A DNA stretch of 64,000 bases from positions 136,089 through 200,088 of the forward strand of contig JAZNWN010000003.1 in assembly GCA_045593405.1 (NCBI GenBank), given 5' to 3'. This document shows positions 35,585-44,816 of this stretch, piece by piece. A program made the translations under genes and the position numbers. The notes beneath the pieces were generated by a model. The model searched no databases, was not told the origin of the DNA, and saw only the letters and a program-made list of their open reading frames with translations. How positions within the stretch are numbered: the first letter of the stretch is position 1; every line of letters begins with the position of its first letter. This DNA comes from UMGS1933 sp045593405 (GTDB taxonomy: Bacteria > Bacillota > Clostridia > TANB77 > CAG-508).

Positions 35585-37903
35585 ATGGCAAGAAAAAAAG
35601 CAAAAAGAGCAATAAAAAAACATAATAAAGACCTACAGGTAGTATTACTATTATTATTAAGTGTTTTATCAGCAATACTAATATATGTACAGTCTGGTTA
35701 TATTGGAGAATACTTAAGCCCAATATTAGGTGGAGTTGTTGGATGGATAAAATATATAATTCCAATTGGAATATTTTCAATTGCAATAAATGTAGCATGT
35801 GAAAAGGATAAACAATACATGACATCTAAACTAATGCAATATTTTATATTACTTGTTTGTGTATCTGTCGTAATAACAGTATTTAAAGGAAATATAGATG
35901 TAGTAAATAAAGAATTTGAAGAAACAGTTTCTTATGCCTACCAAGAAGGAATGAAAAGTATTGGGGGAGGAGCAATTGGGGCAATTGTTGCATATCCACT
36001 TATACAACTAATTGATACAGTAGGAACAGTAATACTTGCTATTGGTGTAGGAATAATATCTATAATATTCTTATATGGAATTAAACCAGCTGAAATAGTA
36101 AAAAATATTGTGGAAGAAAGAGAAGCTGAAAAAGAGGAAAGAGAAATTTTAAGAGAAAAAGAAGCTAAAAAACTTAAGAAAAATAAGCTTGCAGAAGAGC
36201 CGGATATAGAAATAAAAGAAGAAAAAATGCGCCATAGTTTATTTGGTAAAAAAGAGAAAGGAAAAGAAGACGCAGAAATTTTAGATGAGCAAATAAAAAT
36301 CAAAATACCAACAAATAGTGAAAATAAAACAAATAATAGTCTGTTTGAAAAACAAGAAGAAATAAAAGAAGATAAATCAAGAGAGGTTTTAACTCTAGAG
36401 CATGCATTAACAGTTGAAGATCAAAATTACGAATTTCCACCGATTGATTACCTAAAAGAAGGAAAAATTGGAACAAAGAGTACAAAAAAAGCAATTCAAG
36501 ATACAGCAAGTAAACTTCAAAGAACTTTATATAGTTTTGGGGTTTCTGCAAAAGTAGAAAATGTATCTGTGGGTCCAGCTATAACAAGATATGAGCTTAA
36601 ACCTGCAGAAGGTGTAAGAGTAAGCAAAATTGCAAATTTAGCAGATGATATTGCACTTAGTTTAGCAGCAGAGAGCATAAGAATAGAAGCTCCAATACCA
36701 GGAAAACAAGCAGTGGGGATAGAAATACCAAATAAAGAAAAAGAAATTGTAGCATTAAGAGATATAATAGATAGTAATAAATTTAGAGATTCTAAATCAA
36801 AATTATCTTTTGCATTAGGTAAAGATGCTGCAGGGGAACTTGTGGTAACAGATATTGCAAAAATGCCACACGTTTTAATTGCTGGAAGTACAGGCTCTGG
36901 AAAAAGTGTTTGTGTAAACACGTTAATAACAAGTATTATTTACAAAGCAAAACCAAGTGAAGTAAAACTTGTAATGGTTGACCCTAAGGTTGTTGAACTT
37001 TCAATATATAATGGAATACCACATCTTTTGATTCCAGTTGTAACAGATCCTAGAAAAGCAGCAGGAGCACTTGCTTGGGCAGTTCAAGAGATGGAAAACA
37101 GATATCATTTATTTGCTGAGAAAAATGTAAGAGAAATACATGGATATAATGAGGCCTTAGAAAAAGAAGGATTAGATGAAAAATTACCACAAATAGTAAT
37201 AATTATAGATGAGCTTGCAGACTTAATGATGGTAGCATCAAAAGATGTTGAAGAAGCAATTTGTAGATTAGCTCAAAAAGCAAGAGCAGCAGGAATGCAC
37301 TTAGTAATTGCAACACAAAGACCGTCTGTTGATGTAATTACAGGATTAATTAAAGCAAATATTGCAACAAGAATTGCATTTGCTGTAACATCTCAAATAG
37401 ATTCAAGAACAATTCTAGATGTTGGCGGAGCAGAAAAACTACTTGGAAAAGGGGATATGCTATTTGCAATGTCTGGAGGACAAAAGAAACAAAGAGTACA
37501 ATGTGCTTTTATTTCAGATAGTGAAGTAGAAAATATTGTAGATTTCTTAAAACAAAATGGTGGAGCAACATATAGTGAAGACGTTCTAGAAAAAATAGAG
37601 AAAGCAAATTCTACAGATAAAGAATTAGAAGAAGATATGGATGATGAAACAGACCCATTTTTAATGGATGCAATAGAAGCAGTAATAGAAATGGGACAAG
37701 CATCTGCATCATACATACAAAGAAAATTTAAAGTAGGTTATGCAAGAGCAGGAAGAATAATAGACCAAATGGAAGAAAGAGGGATAATCTCTGGTTATGA
37801 AGGAAGTAAGCCAAGAAAAGTTCTAATGCCAAAAGAAAGATGGGAAGAACTAAAAATGGCAAAACCACCAGTGCAAGGTTCAGAGGAATCTGGAGAAGAA
37901 TAA
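35585..37903 (+). CDS. DNA translocase FtsK/SpoIIIE
   Basis: The 772-residue septal DNA pump moves chromosomes during division or into the forespore. The N-terminal membrane part has about four segments (about 20-175). A charged linker follows (about 180-290), then the motor with Walker A GSTGSGKSVCVN (about 437-448), Walker B IVIIIDELADLMM (about 537-549) and ATQRPSVDVITGLIKANI. The C-terminal gamma domain (AIEAVIEMGQASASYIQRKF and GYARAGRIIDQMEERGIISG) reads orientation sequences. One paralog serving both FtsK and SpoIIIE roles is common in clostridia, so no symbol is fixed. TATAAAGGAGAAAAA precedes the ATG. Confidence 0.95.
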   Translation: MARKKAKRAIKKHNKDLQVVLLLLLSVLSAILIYVQSGYIGEYLSPILGGVVGWIKYIIPIGIFSIAINVACEKDKQYMTSKLMQYFILLVCVSVVITVFKGNIDVVNKEFEETVSYAYQEGMKSIGGGAIGAIVAYPLIQLIDTVGTVILAIGVGIISIIFLYGIKPAEIVKNIVEEREAEKEEREILREKEAKKLKKNKLAEEPDIEIKEEKMRHSLFGKKEKGKEDAEILDEQIKIKIPTNSENKTNNSLFEKQEEIKEDKSREVLTLEHALTVEDQNYEFPPIDYLKEGKIGTKSTKKAIQDTASKLQRTLYSFGVSAKVENVSVGPAITRYELKPAEGVRVSKIANLADDIALSLAAESIRIEAPIPGKQAVGIEIPNKEKEIVALRDIIDSNKFRDSKSKLSFALGKDAAGELVVTDIAKMPHVLIAGSTGSGKSVCVNTLITSIIYKAKPSEVKLVMVDPKVVELSIYNGIPHLLIPVVTDPRKAAGALAWAVQEMENRYHLFAEKNVREIHGYNEALEKEGLDEKLPQIVIIIDELADLMMVASKDVEEAICRLAQKARAAGMHLVIATQRPSVDVITGLIKANIATRIAFAVTSQIDSRTILDVGGAEKLLGKGDMLFAMSGGQKKQRVQCAFISDSEVENIVDFLKQNGGATYSEDVLEKIEKANSTDKELEEDMDDETDPFLMDAIEAVIEMGQASASYIQRKFKVGYARAGRIIDQMEERGIISGYEGSKPRKVLMPKERWEELKMAKPPVQGSEESGEE

Positions 37904-37952
37904 GATAAATAATAATTTATTATTTAATTTAAACAAAAGAAGGTGAGTGTTT

Positions 37953-39473
37953 TTGAAAAAAGAAAAGATAATTCAGAAATTAAAGATAAAAGACTACAAC
38001 AAAGAACTAGAAGAAATTCTATTAAATAAAACTTTTTCTAAAAACACAAAAAACTTACTTTCAAGTATGTTTTACAAAATAGAAAACTCATACGAAGATT
38101 ATAAAAAAACAAAAGTGCAAGTGTCTTCTAAAAAGGAATTTTTGGAAGAATTAATAAATATTATAAATAAAGATTGTAAAGAAATAGAAATAATAAAACC
38201 TAATTTAGAAGAAGAAAACAAAAAACTAAAAGGTAAAAAAAGTATATATATAAAAGAAGAACAAAAAATAATAACATATCAAAATGAATTAGCACTTTTA
38301 AATGCCATATATAAATTAAAGGCTAGTTCATTTAATATGAGAAAAAACACTACTATAAAGGAAAACGCTATTTTTGAATTGTTAAATAAAGGTGCTCAAA
38401 TAGCAAAATGTGAAGTAATAAGAGATTTTGATGGCTGGTCATGGAATATTATGACAGAAGAAATAGAAAACCATACAGCTAATTTAGTATATCAATATAT
38501 AATTTATTTAATAGGATATGATTTTTTTAATAAAAATACAGGTTTAGAACAGCTTGAGGAATTGTTAAAGAAAAAGTATAAAGATTCTCTAGTAGAGAAA
38601 ATATTAAAAACATTAAGTCAATTAGCAATTTTAAATTTTTTAAAGCAAAACCCAGATGATAAAAAATTGATAGAAGACATAAGAGATGATTTACAGAAAA
38701 AAATAGAATTAATGAACAACAAAAAAATATATATTGAACAAATTACAAATAAAAAGAAAGAATGTATAAAGAATATTGAAAAAATAGACAAATATATAAA
38801 TGATGATTTAGCATTAAAAAAGGAATATATAAAACAAAATGAGATATTGTCTCAGGAAGAAAGAGTATTTTCTTTAAGTGATTTTAGTGAAAAAATACAG
38901 AAACAAAGAGAAGAGTTAACAGAGCAGATAGAGAAGTTGACAGCAAAAATAAAACCTAAAAACTATGTAAGTGAAAAAGCAATAATAGAGAAAGAACTAA
39001 ATGTAATTAAAGAATTAAATTTAGAAGAACCTAATACAGAAACATTTATACAACAATTTGTAGATTTGGCTTTAAAAGGATTAAAAGAACAAATTGAAAA
39101 AATAGAATCTAAAAAAGAAATTTTAGAAAAAATAAGTATATTAAGATATTTAAAATTTGTTAATATAAATAATAAAAAAACAGCTGGAGAAGAATGCAAA
39201 AAACAATTTGAAAAAATAGAGAAAAATTTAGTTACAAAAGGATGTAATCTAAAAGCTTTAAATATATTCAGTAAAAACATAGAAGAAAACTATAAAATTT
39301 ATAAAAACATATTTAATTCTAAAATAATAGATTTAGAGAATGCATATATTGAAATAAGTAAAGGAAATATTGTACTATTATATGATGAAAATAGCTTGGA
39401 AAAAGAAGAAAAACATGATAATTTTAAAGAGTTAACTATAAAATTTAATAAAAAAACGAAGATATTTATGTAA
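37953..39473 (+). CDS. Long coiled-coil protein of unknown function
   Basis: The product is about 506 residues, very rich in Lys, Glu, Ile and Asn, with no signal or membrane segment. Heptad-like stretches around EQITNKKKECIKNIEKIDKY and EKIQKQREELTEQIEKLTAK suggest long coiled coils. The TTG at 37953 lies well placed after AAGGTGAGTG; a GTG at 37947 overlaps that ribosome site. Near residue 150 a compact part (NKGAQIAKCEVIRDFDGWSW) may be globular. It starts 49 bases after ftsK and may be co-transcribed. I do not recognise a family. Confidence 0.7.
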   Translation: MKKEKIIQKLKIKDYNKELEEILLNKTFSKNTKNLLSSMFYKIENSYEDYKKTKVQVSSKKEFLEELINIINKDCKEIEIIKPNLEEENKKLKGKKSIYIKEEQKIITYQNELALLNAIYKLKASSFNMRKNTTIKENAIFELLNKGAQIAKCEVIRDFDGWSWNIMTEEIENHTANLVYQYIIYLIGYDFFNKNTGLEQLEELLKKKYKDSLVEKILKTLSQLAILNFLKQNPDDKKLIEDIRDDLQKKIELMNNKKIYIEQITNKKKECIKNIEKIDKYINDDLALKKEYIKQNEILSQEERVFSLSDFSEKIQKQREELTEQIEKLTAKIKPKNYVSEKAIIEKELNVIKELNLEEPNTETFIQQFVDLALKGLKEQIEKIESKKEILEKISILRYLKFVNINNKKTAGEECKKQFEKIEKNLVTKGCNLKALNIFSKNIEENYKIYKNIFNSKIIDLENAYIEISKGNIVLLYDENSLEKEEKHDNFKELTIKFNKKTKIFM

Positions 39474-39491
39474 TGACAAATGAACAAAAAA

Positions 39492-39522
39492 TGTAGGGAC
39501 TGGTCTTGACCGATTTCTACAA
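39492..39522. repeat. Half-length palindromic repeat (group A)
   Basis: TGTAGGGACTGGTCTTGACC then GATTTCTACAA: a shortened relative of the unit at 57611. Confidence 0.6.
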
Positions 39523-39541
39523 AAAACAAGGAGGAAAACAT

Positions 39542-41185
39542 ATGAAAATTACCTTTTTAGGTGCTACAAAAACAGTTACAGGTTCTAATTTTTTATTAGA
39601 AGCAGCTGGTAAAAAGATTATAGTGGATTGTGGTTTGTATCAAGGAAAAGCATTAGAAGAAAGAGAAAACTATGAAGAATTTGCATACAATGTACAAGAT
39701 ATAGATTTTATGCTATTAACACATGCACATATAGATCATTCTGGAAAAATCCCAAAGTTATATAATGATGGATATAGAAACCCAATTTATGCAACAAAAG
39801 CAACATGTGACTTGTGTTCAATAATGTTGCCTGACAGTGGACATATTCAAGAAATGGAAAATGAATGGAAAAACAGAAAAAGAATTAGAAGTGGAAAAAA
39901 GGCTTTGCCACCACTTTACACAGCTGAAGATGCAATAAAATCTTTAGAAATATTTAAACCAGTAAAATATGATGAAATAATTGAATTAAATGAAAATATA
40001 AATGTAAGATTTAATGATGCAGGCCATATGCTGGGTTCTAGTATTATAGAGGTTTGGGTAAAAGAAGAAGGGGAAACTAAAAAAATAGTATTTACAGGAG
40101 ATTTAGGAAATAATGATATTCCTCTTTTAGGTTCTCCAACAATGATGGAAAATGCAGATTTCTTAGTAATGGAATCTACATATGGAGGAAGACTTCATAT
40201 GAGAAATGATGATAAAGCAGAAATGTTTTTAAATATTGTTGCAGAAACATTAGATAAAGGTGGAAATGTAATAATACCATCATTTGCAGTAGGAAGAACT
40301 CAGGAAATTTTATATGAAATTAATAAGTTAAAAGAAAATAGACAAGATGAGGAATTTATAAAAAAATATGAAAAATTAATGAAAGCACCAGTTTATGTAG
40401 ATAGTCCGCTTGCAATATCTGCAACTGAAATATTTAGACAAAATACAGATTTATTTGATGAAGAAGTAAAACAAAGGATAGAAAGTGGAGATAATCCATT
40501 AGAATTTCCAGATTTAAAATTTACAAGAACAGCAGATGAATCTAGAGCATTGAATGAAATGAAAATACCATCTATTATAATCTCTGCAAGTGGTATGTGT
40601 GAAGTGGGAAGAATAAAACATCACTTAAAACATAATTTGTGGGACCCTAGAAATACAATACTTTTTGTTGGATACCAAGCACCAGGAACATTAGGAGCTA
40701 AAATTGTAGGTGGAGAGAAAAAAGTAAAAATTTTTGGAGAAGAAGTTGCAATAAATGCTAGAATTGAATATATAGAAGGGTTTTCAGGGCATGCAGATCA
40801 AGAATGGTTATTAAATTTTATATATTCATTTATAAATAAACCAAAACATGTTTTCCTAGTACATGGAGAACCAGAAGGACAAAAAATCCTAAAAGAAAAA
40901 ATATTAGAAACAGCTAACATTCCAGTAACAATACCAGACTATGGAGAAACATATAAGCTAGATGAAAATATTAATATTATTTCTAAAATAGATAGATTTG
41001 ATAAGCCAAAATACTTGAAACTAGAAGTAATAGACAGACTTGCAAATCTAAAAGAAGAAATCGAGGAAATGGAAGAAATAATAAAAGAAGATATGTTTAA
41101 TGAAGACAAAAAAGATGAAGAAATACAAGAGATAAATGAAAGAATAAAAGAATTAGAAAGACAAATTGTAAAAATAATATCTTAA
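39542..41185 (+). CDS. MBL-fold / beta-CASP ribonuclease-like protein
   Basis: The 547-residue protein has an N-terminal metallo-beta-lactamase domain with the zinc motif THAHIDHSG (about 59-67) and a beta-CASP domain. Motif A is the Glu in MESTYGG. Further motifs are IISASGMCEVGRIKHHLKH and GFSGHADQEWL. It resembles the YSH1/CPSF-like RNA-processing nucleases of bacteria rather than RNase J. A charged C-terminal helix (after about 495) follows. The ATG at 39542 is 7 bases after AAGGAGG; a start at 39506 would run through repeat DNA. Confidence 0.9.
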   Translation: MKITFLGATKTVTGSNFLLEAAGKKIIVDCGLYQGKALEERENYEEFAYNVQDIDFMLLTHAHIDHSGKIPKLYNDGYRNPIYATKATCDLCSIMLPDSGHIQEMENEWKNRKRIRSGKKALPPLYTAEDAIKSLEIFKPVKYDEIIELNENINVRFNDAGHMLGSSIIEVWVKEEGETKKIVFTGDLGNNDIPLLGSPTMMENADFLVMESTYGGRLHMRNDDKAEMFLNIVAETLDKGGNVIIPSFAVGRTQEILYEINKLKENRQDEEFIKKYEKLMKAPVYVDSPLAISATEIFRQNTDLFDEEVKQRIESGDNPLEFPDLKFTRTADESRALNEMKIPSIIISASGMCEVGRIKHHLKHNLWDPRNTILFVGYQAPGTLGAKIVGGEKKVKIFGEEVAINARIEYIEGFSGHADQEWLLNFIYSFINKPKHVFLVHGEPEGQKILKEKILETANIPVTIPDYGETYKLDENINIISKIDRFDKPKYLKLEVIDRLANLKEEIEEMEEIIKEDMFNEDKKDEEIQEINERIKELERQIVKIIS

Positions 41186-41199
41186 TTTGAATAAGACAT

Positions 41200-41348
41200 C
41201 CGCCAAATCTCATCGGTGTTTATATATTTGTATTTTTATTGCTGCCCCATCCAAGAAAATGTAATTCACTATCGTTCAAACATTTTCTAAGGCGGTCACC
41301 CCGGAATCGCTCTAAAAATAAAATATATAGGCACCTGCGTTTGGCTAC
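41200..41348. repeat. Group C structured repeat, copy 6 (reversed)
   Basis: CCGCCAAATCTCATCGGTGT on the left and GGCACCTGCGTTTGGCTA on the right. Where other copies pair GGGG with CCCC, here GGTG faces CACC, a compensating change in the stem. The core matches copies 3 and 5. Confidence 0.85.
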
Positions 41349-41389
41349 TTATAACTGATTCATATTAATAATATTTTAAAGGAGAAAAA

Positions 41390-43288
41390 ATGGAAAAATA
41401 TTTTAATGATGCAATAATTGGAAATCAAAACATAACAGTAAGTTACACAAAAAAAGGAGAATTATTAAGACTACTATACCCAAATACAGATTATAAACAA
41501 TTTATAGACTTTTTTCATATTGGTTTAAAAATTAATGATTCAAATATAGTATATTTACACAATGATATAAACAATATATATAACCAATATTATACAGAAG
41601 GAACAAATATTTTAAATACAGAAATATTAAATACATATTTTAAACTTAAAATACTACAAACAGATTTTGTATGTATGAAAGAAAATGTTATAGTAAAAAA
41701 ACTTAAATTTGTAAATGAAAATGTAATAGATTTAAATTTGAATTTATTAATCCACTCAAAATTAATTTCTACAGATAACAACCAAGTAAGTGGATTGTGT
41801 AAAAATGATGCATTACTTCAATATATGCATGATTATACAGTATGTACTTTTTCTAAGGCGAAATTACTAAATTCACAAATTAATAATACAAAAGCCAATA
41901 TTAATGAAGGTGTAATTGGAGATAAAGATTATGTTGGTATGTCTACAGATTCTAGCATAAGTTATGATTTTGGAAATTTAAAACCAAATGAAGAAAAAAC
42001 TTTTGAATTATATATTTATATAGATGATAATAAGAATGGTTTATATGGTATAGAAAAAACAATAGAAAGAATTAGAAAGATTGACTTTAGAACAGAATAT
42101 GACAATACTAAAAAATATTGGAGAAGATATTTGAAAAATCATGATGGATTAAATTTAGATTTAACCCAAAGTTTGAGAAATAACAAAATACAAGAAATAT
42201 ACGAAAGAACAATTTTATTGTACCCATTACTTACAAATATCGAAACAGGAGGAATTTCAGCGGCAGTAGAAGTCGATGAGAAGTTGACTGAGTGTGGAAG
42301 ATATACATATTGTTGGCCAAGAGATGCAGTATTTATTACAAATGCAATGGATATTTTAAATATGCAAAAAGAAGTAGAAAAATTCTACAAAATATTTTGT
42401 AAAAATACACAAAGCAGAAATGGGATGTGGGAGCAAAGATTTTTTACAGATGGGAAATTAGCACCTTGTTGGGGTTACCAAGTAGATGAAACAGCATCAG
42501 TAATATATGGAGTATATAATCATTATTTGAAAACCTTAGATAAAAAATTCTTAAAAGATAATTTAAAAATGCTTGAGAAAGCTACTAAATTTTTAAAAGA
42601 ATATGTAAAAGATGTGCTATCTAAAGAAAATAAGATGCATGTAAGTTATGATTTATGGGAAATGTACGAAAGTGTACATTTATATTCAATGGCAAGTATA
42701 TATTCAAGCTTTGATGCAATGATAAAAATTTATGAGGAACTAAAAGAAGAGTTTACTAAAAATAGAGTAAAACAGGAAAATGTAAATAAAGAAAAAGAAG
42801 CATTAAGAAAAGAACTTGTAGAAATAAAAGAGTTTTGCTTGCAAAACTTTTATGATGAGAGTAAAAAAAGCTTTGTAAGAAATATTGATGACAAAAAAAT
42901 AGATATAAGTATATTAGGTACAGTTTATCCATTTAACATGTTTACAGCAAAAGAAAAAAAAGTGCTGAATACGGTAGAAAGAATAAACATGACTATACGA
43001 ACATATACCGGGGGTTACCAAAGATTTGAAGATGATCATTACAAAGGAGGAAATCCTTGGGTAATAGCAACATTATGGATGGCAAACTATTATTTAGAAA
43101 CAGGCGAAAATAAAAAGGCGAGAGAATGTTTTGATTTTGTGTTAAAAACTGCTGGAAAGCATGGATATCTTGCAGAACAAATAGATAATAATCAAATGGC
43201 ACCTGCTTGGGTAATAGGACTAGGTTGGTCACATGCAATGTTTATAATAACACTTCAAAAAATGCTAGAAAAAGGATTGATTAAATAA
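41390..43288 (+). CDS. GH15-like glucan glucohydrolase
   Basis: The 632-residue protein has an N-terminal beta-sandwich domain (about 1-260) and an (alpha/alpha)6-barrel of glycoside hydrolase family 15. CGRYTYCWPRDAVFITNAMD (about 303-322) corresponds to the first catalytic region and the QRFEDDHYKGGNPWVIATLW region (about 543-562) to the second, with GLGWSHAMF near the end. Bacterial relatives include glucoamylases, glucodextranases and trehalases. With no signal peptide it should be cytoplasmic, acting on storage or imported glucans. TTAAAGGAGAAAAA precedes the ATG. Exact substrate not determined. Confidence 0.87.
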   Translation: MEKYFNDAIIGNQNITVSYTKKGELLRLLYPNTDYKQFIDFFHIGLKINDSNIVYLHNDINNIYNQYYTEGTNILNTEILNTYFKLKILQTDFVCMKENVIVKKLKFVNENVIDLNLNLLIHSKLISTDNNQVSGLCKNDALLQYMHDYTVCTFSKAKLLNSQINNTKANINEGVIGDKDYVGMSTDSSISYDFGNLKPNEEKTFELYIYIDDNKNGLYGIEKTIERIRKIDFRTEYDNTKKYWRRYLKNHDGLNLDLTQSLRNNKIQEIYERTILLYPLLTNIETGGISAAVEVDEKLTECGRYTYCWPRDAVFITNAMDILNMQKEVEKFYKIFCKNTQSRNGMWEQRFFTDGKLAPCWGYQVDETASVIYGVYNHYLKTLDKKFLKDNLKMLEKATKFLKEYVKDVLSKENKMHVSYDLWEMYESVHLYSMASIYSSFDAMIKIYEELKEEFTKNRVKQENVNKEKEALRKELVEIKEFCLQNFYDESKKSFVRNIDDKKIDISILGTVYPFNMFTAKEKKVLNTVERINMTIRTYTGGYQRFEDDHYKGGNPWVIATLWMANYYLETGENKKARECFDFVLKTAGKHGYLAEQIDNNQMAPAWVIGLGWSHAMFIITLQKMLEKGLIK

Positions 43289-43326
43289 TAAGATAAATTT
43301 TAAAATAAATAAAACATATTTATTTC

Positions 43327-43369
43327 AAAAAAGGTCACATCACATTTTTGTGGTTGGGATCTTTTTTTT
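43327..43369 (+). terminator. Terminator after the GH15-like gene
   Basis: AAAAAAGGTCACATCACA and TGTGGTTGGGATCTTTTTTT pair with G-T wobbles and end in a T-tract. Confidence 0.7.
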
Positions 43370-43443
43370 ATTTATTATATAATAAATATTGCAACTCTAG
43401 GCTTTTTTTGATAAAATACATACATTAAAATGAGGAGAAAATA

Positions 43444-44806
43444 ATGCAAAAAACTAGTACAATTTTTGTGTGTAGCAATTGTGGAAATGAAGCTACAAAA
43501 TGGTTTGGAAAATGCCCTGTATGTAATGGGTGGAACACATGTTATGAAGAAAAAATAGCTAAAAAAAGTGGGTCTAAACTTTCAGAGAAAAAACAAGCAA
43601 AACCTACTTTATTAAATGATGTTCAGAAAGAAAATATAACAAGAAATTCAACAGGTTTTGAAGAATTAGATAGAGTTTTACGGAGGAGGATTAGTTAAAG
43701 GTTCTTTAACACTTCTTCGGAGGAGAACCAGGAATTGGTAAGTCTACTCTGATTTTACAATTATGTGATAAAGTGCAAGGAGAAGGCAAAGTTCTTTATG
43801 TATCTGGAGAAGAGTCTGCAGAGCAAATAAAAATAAGAGCTGATAGGTTAAAAATTAATAATGATAATATAATGTTTTTAGGTGAAACAGATATAAGCCT
43901 CATTGAAGATGAAATTATAAAAATAAGGCCAAAGCTGGTTATTATAGATTCTATTCAAACAATGTATTCTGATGAAATAACATCAGCTCCAGGAAGTGTA
44001 AGCCAGGTAAGAGAAATCACATCTAAAATAATGAGAACTTGTAAACAAGAGAGTATTACAACAATAATTATAGGACATGTTACTAAAGACCGGAAATATT
44101 GCTGGACCTAGAGTTTTAGAACACATGGTGGATACAGTACTATACTTAGAAGGAGAACGATATTTTTCATATAGAATACTTAGAGGAGTAAAAAACAGAT
44201 TTGGCTCAACAAACGAAATTGGGATGTTTGAAATGCAAGATAAACGGAATGTGTGAAATAAAAAATCCATCTGCAGTATTGCTATCAGATAGACAAGAAA
44301 ACCCACCAGGGACAGTGGTTGTAGCAAGTATAGAGGGGACAAGACCAATTTTAATAGAACTGCAGGCATTAACAACTCTTTCAGTATTTGGATTCCCAAA
44401 AAGAACTGCAAATGGAATAGATTTTAACAGACTAACTCTTCTTATAGCGGTACTAGAAAAAAGAGCAGGAATGGCTCTTGGAAATCAAGATGTTTATATG
44501 AACATAGTTGGAGGAATAAGAATAAATGAACCAGCATTAGATTTAGGGATAATACTTAGTACAGCTTCTAGCTATAAAAATATACCTATTCCAAATGATT
44601 GTATGGCAATAGGAGAAGTAGGTTTGACTGGAGAAGTAAGAAATGTAAATATGATAGAAAAAAGGATAAAAGAAGCAGAAAAAATGGGATTTAAAACGTG
44701 TATTATTCCAGAAAGTAACAAAAAACTATTGAAAGAAAACTATAAATTAGATATAATAGGCGTGAAAAATATTATAGAAGCAATGAGATTTTTAGGTTTG
44801 AAATAA
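43444..44806 (+). CDS. radA: DNA repair protein RadA, four +1 frameshifts at CGG
   Basis: RadA (Sms) is a RecA-like helicase for branch migration. The C4 zinc finger CSNCGNEATKWFGKCPVC is at residues 11-28. Plain translation ends at DRVLRRRIS. Skipping C at 43681, 43718, 44091 and 44245 gives one frame: LGGGLVKGSLTLL, GGEPGIGKSTLILQ (Walker A), HVTKDGNIAGPRVLEHMVD, the KNRFGSTNEIG motif, QDKGMCEIKNPSAVLL and the Lon-like C-terminal domain to 44806. The restored length of 452 is that of RadA. Each shift falls before a glycine codon at a conserved position, with no other damage. disA follows 10 bases later, the usual radA-disA pair. Confidence 0.9.
43681..43684 (+). other. CGG +1 shift site 1 in radA (TTA-C-GGA)
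   Basis: Skipping C restores DRVLGGGLVKGS; the unshifted frame stops six codons later. Confidence 0.9.
43718..43721 (+). other. CGG +1 shift site 2 in radA (CTT-C-GGA)
   Basis: Skipping C restores LLGGEPGIGKST, the Walker A loop. Confidence 0.9.
44091..44094 (+). other. CGG +1 shift site 3 in radA (GAC-C-GGA)
   Basis: Skipping C restores HVTKDGNIAGPRVLEH; the unshifted frame stops six codons later. Confidence 0.9.
44245..44248 (+). other. CGG +1 shift site 4 in radA (AAA-C-GGA)
   Basis: Skipping C joins FEMQDK to GMCEIKNPS and the C-terminal domain. Confidence 0.9.
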
Positions 44807-44816
44807 GAGGTGGAAA

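Noticed and set aside
43444..44806. radA and the other shifted genes as ordinary pseudogenes
   Set aside because: All breaks are the same event (a C before GGA/GGG at an in-frame CGG), with no other stops, deletions or mixed indels, and stop positions fit neighbouring genes and terminators.
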